Part shown: piece by piece, positions 50,862-60,041 of the stretch
Numbering within the stretch: position 1 is the stretch's first letter
Layout: each line of letters begins with the position of its first letter
From: an uncultured Candidatus Saccharibacteria bacterium
GTDB lineage: Bacteria; Patescibacteriota; Saccharimonadia; Saccharimonadales; Saccharimonadaceae
Length of the DNA: 64,000 bases
Assembly: GCA_938039975.1 (NCBI GenBank)
Contig: CALHTM010000013.1
Span: forward strand, 17,044-81,043
Direction of reading: 5' to 3'
Translations under genes and position numbers: made by a program
The notes under the pieces: generated by a model
What the model was told of the DNA's origin: nothing
Seen by the model: only the letters and a program-made list of their open reading frames with translations
Database searches by the model: none

Positions 50862-52823
50862 TTAGTTGTCGCGTATATCTTGGACTGGATTGCGGCGCAT
50901 GTTGCGTAGTAGTGGCTGAATGCTGGAGATTAGGCTGACTATGAATATCGAGCTAACAACAGCTATAATTATAGGCGATTCTAGGCTAAAAACGCTAAAT
51001 TGCGGCGCGCTGCCAACTGTTCCGAAGGCTGTCGCTGCAGTGTCAGTTAGGTTTTTGCCGTAGGTATTTGCTATAGCGAAAGCAGTTGCAATACCTAAAA
51101 TCAGAGAGGTGATGACAATTCTTAGTGCTACAATTACGACGTATATGATGTATATACAAGCGATATCTCGTCGTTTTGCACCCATCGCGCGGTAAATAGC
51201 AGTTTCTTTACGGTTTTCTGCGATGATACGTGAAACAGTGAACCAAATTATAATTATTGCTAATCCTAGTACTGTAGGCAGCGCGATGCTAGCGATTTGA
51301 TTAAATAATTTTCCTATTTCGTCTAGGATCAGGTAATTTGATCCGTACGGGCTGGCGATAAACTGCTTAGCGCATTTATCATTAAACTCTAGGCAAGCCT
51401 CGTTGTCGAGGAACGCTCGCGCTTTTGCAACGCTAGAAAACTCTAAAATGCGGGGAGTAAATTCACCTCTCATTAGCCGTACAGCCGTAGAATCTGCTTC
51501 TTGTTGCTGGATATCATCGAACTTTAGTTTTTCTGGCAGAGAATTGTACAGTTGAATAGGGATATCTAGTGCCGATGAAGAATCTTGCGAAGCTAACAAA
51601 TTCTTGATATATTCGCTAGCATTTTTCTTGTAATCGGTTTGCGGTTGCGCGTATTTAATGCCGACAATTTGAAAAGTGAGCAATTTGTGCTTGGGTACTA
51701 TATATGTCCCAAGTTTTTTCTGGTTGGCTTCGTTAGAATCGTCACTCTTCTTTTCGGTGGTAGTTCGCGTGTCGGACTTGACAGTGATATTGCCGCAGGC
51801 TTGCTTTGGGTAATCGTAAATCAAACTGGGCTTTTGGTAGTTTTTGTTGATTTCGTTGGCTTTTGTCTCGATATAATCTTGTTGGATTTTCTTGATCAGT
51901 GTTTGTTCGGTTGAATTGCGGTAGCAAACTTGATAAGTATAGCCGTTTAATTTTTCTTGGACGTTTTTAAGCCATGTAGATTTTTGGTTAGTGTCGGCCG
52001 GCTCGGCTTCAAGGTTAAGCTTCTTACCAAATAATGAGACGGCTTCTTGAACGGAGACCACCACTGGTATGCCGTTTAGGTGTGACGCATCGGTTGCTAG
52101 CATATAACGGCGTAGAAGCTGCTGGTCGGTGAAAGTATAGTTGCTATTATATATGGCGTTAGTGTAATAGCCGTAAGTTGTCATATCGTCTGCTTTGGGG
52201 TTAGAGTTGCCGAAGTCTTCTTTGTCATTTTGGATTAGGCGTAGCGCGGGGATTTGGGGTAAACCGCTTATTTTGTCAACGATATAATAGCCAGCGGCGT
52301 CGTATTTGCTGCCGATTTCTTTGAGATTGGTTAGCTTGTTGTTGGCAGTTTTAGCGTATTTTTCAAATTGCTGGTCATTGAAATCACTTATGACTGGCGA
52401 AGAAAAATTAACAGTCACTCGTTGTTCTTCTGGAAGTGAGTCGGGCATCCAAGAAGCTGGTAGCAGGGCTGGAGCTTCGGTGCTCTTGTCGTAAGCTAAT
52501 CCCAGCGATTTATATTTGTCTTGCAAATTCTGATAGTATTTTTTCTCGAACGCTTTGAGTTCTCTAATCTCTTCTAAGGATAGGTTGTTGGTGATTCCTA
52601 AAGCTTTGTTTGGTATATTTGGTGATGCTTTGACAAGGTAGCGGTCGTTGCCAACTTTCTTTATAAACATTTCTGCGCTCTTTTCGGCGCCAGTAAAGAC
52701 AATAATTATGGCGATTAACGCCGCGAATAACAAGCTTGCCACGATAGTGGAAGCGAAAAGCATGCCGCATTTTGAATGAAGCTTGGTGCGGGCTAGTTTT
52801 ACAGCGTACGATGGGCGAATCAT
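50862..52823 (-). CDS. ABC transporter permease, MacB/FtsX type
   Basis: 653 residues from the ATG at 52823, which overlaps the ATPase stop (ATGA); the open frame beyond it is a shadow of the ATPase. One N-terminal membrane helix (TIVASLLFAALIAIIIVFTG), a large extracytoplasmic domain of about 500 residues, then three C-terminal spans (TVLGLAIIIIWFTVSRIIAE, IIYVVIVALRIVITSLILGI, IIIAVVSSIFIVSLISSIQP). KETAIYRAMGAKRRDI is the FtsX-family cytoplasmic loop. Exports or extracts substrates, or signals to cell-wall enzymes. Confidence 0.92.
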   Translation of the reverse strand: MIRPSYAVKLARTKLHSKCGMLFASTIVASLLFAALIAIIIVFTGAEKSAEMFIKKVGNDRYLVKASPNIPNKALGITNNLSLEEIRELKAFEKKYYQNLQDKYKSLGLAYDKSTEAPALLPASWMPDSLPEEQRVTVNFSSPVISDFNDQQFEKYAKTANNKLTNLKEIGSKYDAAGYYIVDKISGLPQIPALRLIQNDKEDFGNSNPKADDMTTYGYYTNAIYNSNYTFTDQQLLRRYMLATDASHLNGIPVVVSVQEAVSLFGKKLNLEAEPADTNQKSTWLKNVQEKLNGYTYQVCYRNSTEQTLIKKIQQDYIETKANEINKNYQKPSLIYDYPKQACGNITVKSDTRTTTEKKSDDSNEANQKKLGTYIVPKHKLLTFQIVGIKYAQPQTDYKKNASEYIKNLLASQDSSSALDIPIQLYNSLPEKLKFDDIQQQEADSTAVRLMRGEFTPRILEFSSVAKARAFLDNEACLEFNDKCAKQFIASPYGSNYLILDEIGKLFNQIASIALPTVLGLAIIIIWFTVSRIIAENRKETAIYRAMGAKRRDIACIYIIYVVIVALRIVITSLILGIATAFAIANTYGKNLTDTAATAFGTVGSAPQFSVFSLESPIIIAVVSSIFIVSLISSIQPLLRNMRRNPVQDIRDN

Positions 52824-53548
52824 GTGATAGCTCCGTCTTTTAATTCTATGACGCGGTCGGCTTGGCGGGCAATGCTCGCATCGTGAGTAACTATAACAAT
52901 TGTCGAACCGAGAGTTGAGCGGATTTCGCGGAACAGATCGATAATTGATTGACTGTTGGTCGAATCCAAGTTGCCAGTTGGCTCGTCGGCCAGAATGATA
53001 CGCGGATTGTTTATTAGCGCTCGAGCAATTGCGGCACGTTGAATTTGCCCGCCTGAAAGTTCTTTGGGTAGGCGGTTTGCGTACTCTTCTAGACCGACTT
53101 TTTGGAGTAGCCAAGTTACTTTGGCGTCAATAAGATTTTTCTTTTTAGCGGTAAACATGGCTGGTACAGCAATATTGTCGCTAAGCTGCAAAAAAGGCTG
53201 TAGATAAAACGATTGAAAAACAAAGCCGATAGTATTTTGACGAAGCTGGCTGAGCTGGCTGTCGCGCAAGTTAGTCGTCTCCTTGGACTCGATGACAACA
53301 GATCCTGAGGTTGGCTGATCAAGGCAGCCGATAATTTGCAGTAGCGTACTTTTGCCGCTACCGCTAGCGCCAGTAATGGTGATAAGCTCGCCTTGTTTGA
53401 TTGCCAGGTTTATTCTGCGAAGCGCTTTAACGGTTTGCTTGCCGAGTTTGTAGTCTTTCGAGACGTTATTGAGGAAGATTGCTGTTTGGCTAGAATTCGT
53501 CGCGATTATGTTTTCTGATTTTTTGATGTTATCAGTGTTTGTATCCAT
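52820..53548 (-). CDS. ABC transporter ATP-binding protein, LolD/MacB type
   Basis: 242 residues from the ATG at 53548 after AAGGATTA. Walker A GASGSGKST, Q-loop FVFQSFYLQPFL, signature LSGGQIQRAAIARAL, Walker B IILADEPTGNLDS, H-loop VTHD. Pairs with the permease that overlaps its end. Confidence 0.96.
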   Translation of the reverse strand: MDTNTDNIKKSENIIATNSSQTAIFLNNVSKDYKLGKQTVKALRRINLAIKQGELITITGASGSGKSTLLQIIGCLDQPTSGSVVIESKETTNLRDSQLSQLRQNTIGFVFQSFYLQPFLQLSDNIAVPAMFTAKKKNLIDAKVTWLLQKVGLEEYANRLPKELSGGQIQRAAIARALINNPRIILADEPTGNLDSTNSQSIIDLFREIRSTLGSTIVIVTHDASIARQADRVIELKDGAIT

Positions 53549-53649
53549 GTTGGTAATCCTTATGTGTAAGTATAGCACGTACAGGCTAGCGTAATAAAGT
53601 CAAAACACCCCGCCATGTGAGAGCGAGGTGTTCGGTTGTAGTGTGATGA

Positions 53650-54045
53650 TTATTTGCCAGCGGATGGCGTGTTTGTAGGCGAGGCCTGCGCTGCTGGCGG
53701 CAGTGGATCAACGTTGCTTGGCGGCGTTCCTTTTTTCCAACAATCCTCCGTGTGGAGGCTATATCGCTGGGGATGTTCTTGTAGTTCTTCAGGATCTACT
53801 GCTCTGATACGTTCTCTATCTTGGTCGCAGACTACGACAAGCCGGGACGTGTCATGACTCGGATGTTCAGGCGGCATCGGTTTTTGTTGCTGATTGCGTG
53901 CTGGCTTTGGGTCGTCGTTGCTGCAGGCCGCGGTTACCGCCGCTAAGCCGGTGAGTCCTAATGTTAATAGTGCTTCGCGGCGGCTAAGAACATTTACTTC
54001 TCCTGCTCCTGTTGGGCTTTCTGGACGCTTTGGAACTATTGCCAT
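53650..54045 (-). CDS. lipoprotein with twin-arginine-like signal
   Basis: 131 residues. SRREALLTLGLTGLAAVTAAC (residues 21-41) combines a twin-Arg start with a lipobox whose Cys41 would be lipidated. The mature part is Pro-rich and short, with two more cysteines (VVVCDQD, TEDCWKK). GGAGGGGATT precedes the ATG. No enzyme motif. Lies downstream of no clear operon partner. Confidence 0.75.
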   Translation of the reverse strand: MAIVPKRPESPTGAGEVNVLSRREALLTLGLTGLAAVTAACSNDDPKPARNQQQKPMPPEHPSHDTSRLVVVCDQDRERIRAVDPEELQEHPQRYSLHTEDCWKKGTPPSNVDPLPPAAQASPTNTPSAGK

Positions 54046-54164
54046 GATACTTCAATCCCCTCCTTCGGGATTAGCGGCTTGTAGCCTATATGCAACCCAC
54101 CTAGCATTTATAATAATAAGTATTACTATATACTTTTATAGCAAAATAATCAAATGATGCTCAA

Positions 54165-54207
54165 GCAAAAAACAAATACCCCGCCCTAACAAGCGGAGTA
54201 TTTGAGC
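54165..54207 (-). terminator. terminator of the infA-to-rpsI operon
   Basis: Minus-strand AAATACTCCGC / GCGGGGTATTT (54192-54202, 54174-54184) followed by GTTTTTTGC. Confidence 0.8.
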
Positions 54208-54227
54208 CTGCTCTAAACTACGAAGAG

Positions 54228-54626
54228 TTAGCGCTTTGAGTATTGCTCGCGTTTGCGGGCGCTGCGCAGACCGTATTTCTTGCGCTCTTTCTCGCGCGGG
54301 TCGCGCTTCATGAAGCCGGCCTTCTTGAGTGGAGCACGCAAGTCGGCGGCACCAGCAGTAATCGCTTTGGCGATGGCTTGCTTGATAGCGTCAACCTGGC
54401 CGCTAAGCCCGCCGCCACGCACTAGTACGCTGACGTCAAACTCTTTTTGCTTGTTGACGGTTGCTAGCGGGTCGGTAATCTCAGCCAGCAAGGTCTTGTT
54501 GCCTGATAAGTATTCATCGGCAGTCTTGCCGTTGATGGTGATTGCGCCTTTGCCGGCGGTCAGGCGGGCGCGGGCGGTAGCGCTTTTGCGCCGGCCCAAG
54601 CCGTAGTCGTATTTGTCGGTAGCCAT
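54228..54626 (-). CDS. rpsI: 30S ribosomal protein S9 (uS9)
   Basis: 132 residues. GLGRRKSATARARL start, VRGGGLSGQVDAIKQAIAKA, and the invariant tail KYGLRSARKREQYSKR that reaches the P site. Immediately follows rplM. Confidence 0.98.
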   Translation of the reverse strand: MATDKYDYGLGRRKSATARARLTAGKGAITINGKTADEYLSGNKTLLAEITDPLATVNKQKEFDVSVLVRGGGLSGQVDAIKQAIAKAITAGAADLRAPLKKAGFMKRDPREKERKKYGLRSARKREQYSKR

Positions 54627-55064
54627 TTACTTAACCTCTACTTTCTCTGGTTTCTGGGCTGCGTGGTCATGCTCGGCGCCCGGGAAGACACGCAGGCGAG
54701 CCATACGGTCGGCTGCGAGTTTATTCTTGGGCAGCATACCTTTGACGGCGTGCTCAATGATACTTGCCGGGCTTTTGGCGCGGAGATCTTTGAGCTGAGC
54801 TTCTTTCAAACCGCCTGGGAAACCGCTGTAGCTGTAGTATATTTTGTCAGTTTCTTTATCACCAGTCACGACAAGTTCGCTAGCGTTAACGACGACAACG
54901 TAATCGCCGTTGTCAACGTGCGGCGTGTAAGTTGGCTTGTATTTACCAGTGAGGTAGCTAGCGATCGCGGTCGATAACCGGCCCAGGCTAGCGTCGCGGG
55001 CGTCAATCAGTATCCAGCGGCGAGCAATGTCGGCAGGCTTCTGTGAAAAGGTTTTTCCAGCCAT
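54627..55064 (-). CDS. rplM: 50S ribosomal protein L13 (uL13)
   Basis: 145 residues. RRWILIDARDASLGRLSTAI, YTPHVDNGDYVVVVNA and HAVKGMLPKNKLAADRMARL are family signatures. Its start overlaps the end of rplQ by one base. Confidence 0.98.
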   Translation of the reverse strand: MAGKTFSQKPADIARRWILIDARDASLGRLSTAIASYLTGKYKPTYTPHVDNGDYVVVVNASELVVTGDKETDKIYYSYSGFPGGLKEAQLKDLRAKSPASIIEHAVKGMLPKNKLAADRMARLRVFPGAEHDHAAQKPEKVEVK

Positions 55065-55459
55065 TACTTAGCCTCCTTTGCTGCTTTTGGCATTGGTTTG
55101 AGTTCGTCGACGAATTCAACGATTGCCATTTGAGCGCCATCGCCAACGCGCAGTCGAGTGCGCTCGACGCGAACGTGCCCGCTAGTGCGGCCAGTTAGCT
55201 GCGGCGCGATTTGGTCGACGAGCTTGACGGCGGCAACTTGCGTACTGAGTCCAGCGATGACCGCTCGGCGGTTGGCCAGATTGCCTTTTTTGGCTTTGGT
55301 GATTAGTTTTTCGATATAACGTACGAGCTCTTTGGCTTTGGGCAAAGTCGTCTCAATACTTTCTTCCATCACCAAGCTCGTCGCTAGACCTTTCAGGAGC
55401 GCTCGCCGTTGGTCGCGTTGGCGGCCTAACTTACGCCCTTTGTATCCATGTCGATGCAT
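55064..55459 (-). CDS. rplQ: 50S ribosomal protein L17 (bL17)
   Basis: 131 residues. MHRHGYKGRKLGRQRDQRRA start, IETTLPKAKELVRYIEKLIT and the end DGAQMAIVEFVDELKP. Directly behind rpoA. Confidence 0.98.
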   Translation of the reverse strand: MHRHGYKGRKLGRQRDQRRALLKGLATSLVMEESIETTLPKAKELVRYIEKLITKAKKGNLANRRAVIAGLSTQVAAVKLVDQIAPQLTGRTSGHVRVERTRLRVGDGAQMAIVEFVDELKPMPKAAKEAK

Positions 55460-56383
55460 TTAGAGCTCCAATTCTGCTAGTTTATCTTTTACTTCGTCGA
55501 GCGCCTTGCTGCCGAAACCTTTAAGTTCGCGCAAGTCTTGCTCGTTGAGCGTGACTAAATCGTGAACGGTGCGAATTTCGTTATTGACTAAGGCATTGGC
55601 GGTGCGAGCACTCAGGCCTAAGTCTTCGATTGAGGCGTTCAAGCCGTCGTTATCGTCCTCGACCTCTGTACCAAGTGCTGGCGCAGATTCGACAGTAGTG
55701 CTGCCAGCCAGAGCTGTATACTGGTTGACGAGGATAGCGGCAGCTTCTTCGAAAGCTTCGCGCGGTGTTAGGCTACCGTCGGTTTCGATGGTCATCTCGA
55801 GCTTATCGAGGTTAGTCTCTTGACCGATACGAGTCGGGTCGACCTTGAAGCGAACACGAGTAACCGGGCTAAACATAGCGTCGATCGCAATCATGTCGCT
55901 ATGCAAACGCTTTTCGCTAGACTCTTCGATAGGCTGGTAACCGCGACCTGATTCAACTACCAAATCGATGATAACTGTCTTGTTTGGGTCGTCAACGTGG
56001 CAAATCACGTGGTCAGGATTCATCACCTCGACATCAGCACTAGTTGCGATATCGCCGGCAGTAATGACGTCGGCGCCAGCTTTCTCGAGGCGCAGCTCGA
56101 CTGGCTCATCGGTAGCAATACGGAAGTTGACACCCTTGAGATTCAAAGTGATATCGACGACATCCTCTTGAATGCCAGGAACAGTTGTGAATTCGTGCGT
56201 GGCACCTTCGATTCGGAAAGCGACAATCGCGCCGCCGCGGATACTGGAGAGCAATACGCGGCGCAGGCTGTTGCCGAGCGTGTTGCCGTAATTAAAGTGC
56301 AGCGGCTCAATAACAAACGTACTTGAGTTCTCGCTGTTATCGATAATCTTGGCGAGCGCTGGGTTGTGAATAACTTTAGACAT
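55460..56383 (-). CDS. rpoA: DNA-directed RNA polymerase alpha subunit
   Basis: 307 residues from the ATG at 56383 (GGGAGGAAAG upstream). The N-terminal dimerisation domain has FNYGNTLGNSLRRVLLSSIR and FRIEGATHEFTTVPGIQEDV; the C-terminal domain (about 245-307; SIEDLGLSARTANALVNNEI, ELKGFGSKALDEVKDKL) is present and can contact UP elements and activators. Confidence 0.98.
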   Translation of the reverse strand: MSKVIHNPALAKIIDNSENSSTFVIEPLHFNYGNTLGNSLRRVLLSSIRGGAIVAFRIEGATHEFTTVPGIQEDVVDITLNLKGVNFRIATDEPVELRLEKAGADVITAGDIATSADVEVMNPDHVICHVDDPNKTVIIDLVVESGRGYQPIEESSEKRLHSDMIAIDAMFSPVTRVRFKVDPTRIGQETNLDKLEMTIETDGSLTPREAFEEAAAILVNQYTALAGSTTVESAPALGTEVEDDNDGLNASIEDLGLSARTANALVNNEIRTVHDLVTLNEQDLRELKGFGSKALDEVKDKLAELEL

Positions 56384-56402
56384 TTTAATCTTTCCTCCCT
56401 TT

Positions 56403-57020
56403 TTAACGTGAGTAGTACTCAACAATTAGCTGCTCGTTGATGCCCGCTTCGGCCTCTTCGCGCTTTGGTTCACTAGTAATTTCGATCTTTAGCTTTTTGA
56501 TATCTCCCTTTAGCCAGCTAAGCGGCGCCTGAGTGGTATTGCCAAAGATATCGTTGATCGCTGTAAAGTAGCCAGATTTGGTGCTCTTTGGGCGAACTGT
56601 GATTACGTCGCCGGCTTTGACACGAATCGACGGAATGTCGACGCGGCGGCCATTGAGTTCGAAATGTCCGTGGCTAACCAGCTGGCGAGCCTGGCGGCGG
56701 CTAGTAGCAAAACCAGCGCGGTAAACGACGTTGTCGAGACGCAACTCTAGGAAGCGCAGCAAATTTTCGCCGCTAAGACCCGGTTTGCGAGTCGCTTCGT
56801 TCATCAGCTTAGCAAATTGCTTTTCCAACAAACCGTACATGCGTCGGACTTTCTGCTTTTCGCGCAGCTGCTGAGAATACATACTCTGCTTGCCTTGGCG
56901 GCCATGAGCGTGCTCGCCCGGGATGCCGCTTTTGCGCGCGAGGATTTTGTGCGCTTTAGGATGCAGTGCAACTCCTTCGCGGCGGCTCTGTTTGACGATT
57001 GGGCTGGTGTCTCGTGCCAT
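56403..57020 (-). CDS. rpsD: 30S ribosomal protein S4 (uS4)
   Basis: 205 residues. S4 domain LRLDNVVYRAGFATSRRQAR and GHFELNGRRVDIPS. N-terminal cysteines of zinc-binding S4 forms are absent. Overlaps rpsK by one base. Confidence 0.97.
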   Translation of the reverse strand: MARDTSPIVKQSRREGVALHPKAHKILARKSGIPGEHAHGRQGKQSMYSQQLREKQKVRRMYGLLEKQFAKLMNEATRKPGLSGENLLRFLELRLDNVVYRAGFATSRRQARQLVSHGHFELNGRRVDIPSIRVKAGDVITVRPKSTKSGYFTAINDIFGNTTQAPLSWLKGDIKKLKIEITSEPKREEAEAGINEQLIVEYYSR

Positions 57021-57406
57021 TACGCTCTCCTTGCCTTTCGCGGACGAACACCGCCGTGCGGTACGCCCGTTACGTCCTTAATACTGTTAATCGAAATGTC
57101 AAAGCTGCTTATGGCGCGGATTGCCGCGTCGCGGCCTAGGCCGACGCCTTTGACGAAAACGTCAACGGTGCGCAAACCGTAGGTTGATTTAGCAGCCTCG
57201 GCGGCCTTTTCAGCAGCAATTTGCGCTGCGTAGGCGGTGCCTTTTTTGCTGCCGCGGAAACCGCAAGCGCCAGCGCTGGCGGCGGTCAACGCGTTGCCTT
57301 TGCTGTCGGCAAAGGTGATAATCGTGTTGTTAAATGTCGCTTGGACATGCAGCTGACCGGTCGGGACTGATCGGCGCTGCTTCTTTTTTGATTTAGCTTC
57401 TGCCAT
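57020..57406 (-). CDS. rpsK: 30S ribosomal protein S11 (uS11)
   Basis: 128 residues. LHVQATFNNTIITFADSKGN, ASAGACGFRGSKKGTAYAAQ and the tail DVTGVPHGGVRPRKARR. Confidence 0.98.
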   Translation of the reverse strand: MAEAKSKKKQRRSVPTGQLHVQATFNNTIITFADSKGNALTAASAGACGFRGSKKGTAYAAQIAAEKAAEAAKSTYGLRTVDVFVKGVGLGRDAAIRAISSFDISINSIKDVTGVPHGGVRPRKARRA

Positions 57407-57424
57407 TATTTAAGTCCTTCCTTA

Positions 57425-57811
57425 TCAAGTCTTGCTTGCTGCTTTTGGCTGCGTGCCGCCGACGGCGATTGCTTTACCTTTGCGGGTTCGCGCATTGGTG
57501 CGAGTCCGCTGGCCGCGTGTCGGCAAACCGTTTTTGTGCCTTAGGCCGCGGTAAGAACCGATGTCCTTTAAGCGTTTGATATTGTTGGTCACCAGGCGCT
57601 GCAGATCGCCTTCGGTGACATAATCCTTGTCGATAATGTCGCGAAGCTTCTGCTCTTCAGCCTCGGTGAGATCTTTCACCCGAGTGGTCGGCTTGATTTT
57701 AGCCGCCGCAAGGATGTCTCGAGAGTACTTCGGCCCAATACCATAGATATAGGTAAGGGCGATTTGTACCTGCTTGTCACTTGGGATGACTACCCCAGCA
57801 ATTCGAGCCAT
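57425..57811 (-). CDS. rpsM: 30S ribosomal protein S13 (uS13)
   Basis: 128 residues. [34 protein letters not shown] and [20 protein letters not shown]. Confidence 0.98.
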   Translation of the reverse strand: MARIAGVVIPSDKQVQIALTYIYGIGPKYSRDILAAAKIKPTTRVKDLTEAEEQKLRDIIDKDYVTEGDLQRLVTNNIKRLKDIGSYRGLRHKNGLPTRGQRTRTNARTRKGKAIAVGGTQPKAASKT

Positions 57812-57813
57812 GC

Positions 57814-57930
57814 TTAACCCTGCCTTTGCTTGTGCTTAGGGTTTTTCTTGTTGATGACGTAGAGACGGCCTCTGCGGCGAACAAATTGATCACCCGGACC
57901 TCTCTTCTTGACACTCGGTTTAACTTTCAT
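57814..57930 (-). CDS. rpmJ: 50S ribosomal protein L36 (bL36), cysteine-free
   Basis: 38 residues, ATG at 57930 and TAA at 57814-57816: [20 protein letters not shown] then [18 protein letters not shown]. The CxxC and later Cys/His zinc ligands of standard bL36 are replaced, so it cannot hold the usual zinc. The place between infA and rpsM is canonical. The stop is 2 bases before rpsM. Confidence 0.96.
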   Translation of the reverse strand: MKVKPSVKKRGPGDQFVRRRGRLYVINKKNPKHKQRQG

Positions 57931-58003
57931 GAGCGTACAACTTTCTACAGGAAAAACCTGTTTTTAATGAGAGATGCTTGATATCAGGAGCAACTCTGCG
58001 TTA

Positions 58004-58228
58004 TTAATCGCGTGCGCGGAAGACGATTCTACCCTTCGTGAGATCGTAAGGGCTCAACTCGACTTCTACGTTATCGCCTGGGACCAAGCGGATGTAGTGC
58101 TTGCGCATCTTGCCGCTGATATAAGCGATAATTGTTAGGCTGTTCTCTAGTTCGACAACAAATTGAGTATTAGGCAGTGCTTCCACTACCTTGCCGCGCA
58201 ATTTGATGACTTCCTTTTGACTCGCCAT
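58004..58228 (-). CDS. infA: translation initiation factor IF-1
   Basis: 74 residues from the ATG at 58228. S1/OB fold: [54 protein letters not shown]. First gene of the infA-rpmJ-rpsM-rpsK-rpsD-rpoA-rplQ-rplM-rpsI operon. Confidence 0.98.
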   Translation of the reverse strand: MASQKEVIKLRGKVVEALPNTQFVVELENSLTIIAYISGKMRKHYIRLVPGDNVEVELSPYDLTKGRIVFRARD

Positions 58229-58244
58229 AGATATACAGCTAGCC

Positions 58245-58273
58245 ATTATAGCGGATTTTACATCATTTGTAAA
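58245..58273 (-). promoter_or_regulatory. promoter of the infA operon
   Basis: TTTACA (58268-58273), 17-base spacer, TATAAT (58245-58250). The leader would be only about 10 bases with no SD, close to leaderless. Confidence 0.75.
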
Positions 58274-58314
58274 TGCATTTTGGCGATTTTGTAAAATATA
58301 ATTTCAAAAAAGAT

Positions 58315-58398
58315 AGGGCCCAGTCCCGACCGGGATATAGTTCAACCGATCGGGACCGGGGCTTTAAATCCTCTCTATTTTCAGGAAAGAGAGGATTA
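58315..58398. terminator. two strong hairpins between secY and infA
   Basis: First stem: GCCCAGTCCCGA pairs with TCGGGACCGGGGC (58317-58363 region). Second: AATCCTCTCT (58367-58376) pairs with AGAGAGGATT (58387-58396). They end the secY transcript upstream of the infA promoter. Neither has a long T tract. Confidence 0.6.
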
Positions 58399-58444
58399 TA
58401 CGGATATATTATGATGCAGGTGTCTTCAAAATGCAAATTGCAGA

Positions 58445-59920
58445 TTATGCTGCTCGGCGCAGGCGCAGCAGTTTGCGCCGCTTTTTCTTTGTTTGGCCGT
58501 CGTCGAGGTCATCAATACTGAAGTCGTCGTAGGTTACCATCAGAGCGCGCGAATTGATTTGCCGCAGCGTCTCGAGGCCGACAGTCACTACAATCAGCAG
58601 TCCGGTACCGCCAATCGACAAGTTCGAAACGTTAAGTCCGAGTTGCGCAAAGATGTAGTCAATGGCGAACGGCATGATAGCAATAATGCCAAGAGCGATT
58701 GAGCCAAACAAAATCAAGCGGTTAACGGTGCGCGTTAAATATTCTTCGGTTTGAGCGCCTGGCCGAATGCCGGCGATGAAGCCGCCTTGCTTTTGCAGAT
58801 TTTCGGAAATTTCGTTAGCGTTAAAGACGATACCTGTGTAGAAATAAGTGAAGGCGATAACCAGCACAAAGTACAAAATTGGATAAATCGCTACCGTCCA
58901 GTCGCCGTTGCTGAAGCTAGCTGCCGTCGGCGTTTGGAACCACTTGATTAGGTTGTTGGCAATAGTGTGGTTAGCACCAGGCATAGCGCGCATAACTTGG
59001 CCGACAAATGCCGGTAGGCTGAGAAAGGCCACCGCGAAAATCACCGGGATAACGCCAGCGGCGATCAACTTGATTGGCAAAATACTTTTGACGCCGCCGT
59101 AGCTAGTGTTGCCAGCGACTCGCTTAGCATAGTTGATGGTAATGACTCGCTGCGCTTCGTTGATCTTGACCAAGAAGTATAACAATACCAAACCGACCGT
59201 ACCGAGAATTAGCAGTAGCCAGAACGTTGTTGGATCGACTGGTACATCAAACCAGCCAAAGATGCTGAGTTTGCCCTTGGTGGTGCTTAATAGCGAGTTA
59301 ATTAGCGTACCAAAAGTATTTGGCAGCTGGCTAACAATACCAGCGAAGATGATAAGCGAAATACCATTGCCGATTCCCTGTTCGGTGATCAGCTCGCCGA
59401 TCCACATCAGCAGGATTGAGCCGGCAGTCATAGCGGTTACCGAAATTGCCCACTGCCAAATCGAGGTGCCAGTGGTGCCGGTTGACGAATTCGCCAAGAC
59501 GGATTGCTGCAGAATGTAAACAAAAGCGATAGATTGAACGATAGCTAGCGGCACAGTAACGACGCGCGTCCACTGGTTGATTTTGCGGCGGCCTGATTCG
59601 CCGTCGTTATGCAGCTCTTCTAGCTTCGGGATTGCTTTGGTGAGTAGCTGCGTGATGATGCTGGCAGTGATAAATGGACTCATGCCGACCAGAACAATAC
59701 TGATCTGGCTGAGCGCGCCGCCGCTCATGAGATTAAGGAATCCGCCAAAGTCGCTGCTGCCAATAACGCTTTGGATGACGGTGCGCAGCTCGGTTGGATT
59801 AGCCAGCGGCACCGGTACGTGCGCCATGAAGCGAAAGGCTACAATTAGCCCGAAGACGATTAGCAAGCGCTTTTGCATATCTTTATTTTTCAGTGAGCGG
59901 AAAATTATTCTCCAATTCAT
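58445..59920 (-). CDS. secY: preprotein translocase subunit SecY
   Basis: 491 residues, ten membrane spans forming the translocon pore. FRFMAHVPVPLANP, GGALSQISIVLVGMSPFITA (plug region), MWIGELITEQGIGNGISLII and SFSNGDWTVAIYPILYFVLV are family markers. A basic, Arg-rich C-terminus (KKKRRKLLRLRRAA). SD GAGGGG. It has its own promoter; adk and map, often next, are absent. Confidence 0.98.
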   Translation of the reverse strand: MNWRIIFRSLKNKDMQKRLLIVFGLIVAFRFMAHVPVPLANPTELRTVIQSVIGSSDFGGFLNLMSGGALSQISIVLVGMSPFITASIITQLLTKAIPKLEELHNDGESGRRKINQWTRVVTVPLAIVQSIAFVYILQQSVLANSSTGTTGTSIWQWAISVTAMTAGSILLMWIGELITEQGIGNGISLIIFAGIVSQLPNTFGTLINSLLSTTKGKLSIFGWFDVPVDPTTFWLLLILGTVGLVLLYFLVKINEAQRVITINYAKRVAGNTSYGGVKSILPIKLIAAGVIPVIFAVAFLSLPAFVGQVMRAMPGANHTIANNLIKWFQTPTAASFSNGDWTVAIYPILYFVLVIAFTYFYTGIVFNANEISENLQKQGGFIAGIRPGAQTEEYLTRTVNRLILFGSIALGIIAIMPFAIDYIFAQLGLNVSNLSIGGTGLLIVVTVGLETLRQINSRALMVTYDDFSIDDLDDGQTKKKRRKLLRLRRAA

Positions 59921-59962
59921 TATCTAGCCCCTCTAGCTACTAACAATTCATTAACTTATCAC

Positions 59963-59991
59963 AGTATACAGTATTGAGCTAATAATAGCAA
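59963..59991 (-). promoter_or_regulatory. promoter of secY
   Basis: TTGCTA (59986-59991), 17-base spacer, TATACT (59963-59968). It abuts the rplO terminator, so secY is an independent unit. Confidence 0.65.
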
Positions 59992-60013
59992 AACGCCCTC
60001 CGGAGAGAGCGTT
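59988..60013 (-). terminator. terminator of the rplF-to-rplO operon
   Basis: Minus-strand AACGCTCT / AGGGCGTT stem (60006-60013, 59992-59999) with loop CTCCGG, followed by TTGCT. Confidence 0.65.
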
Positions 60014-60041
60014 TCGTTGTGAGATTGCGAACCGTTATGAA

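Noticed and set aside
52824..53114. N-terminal extension of the ABC permease to 750 residues
   Set aside because: It reads through the ATPase gene in another frame; the permease ATG at 52823 forms the usual ATGA overlap.
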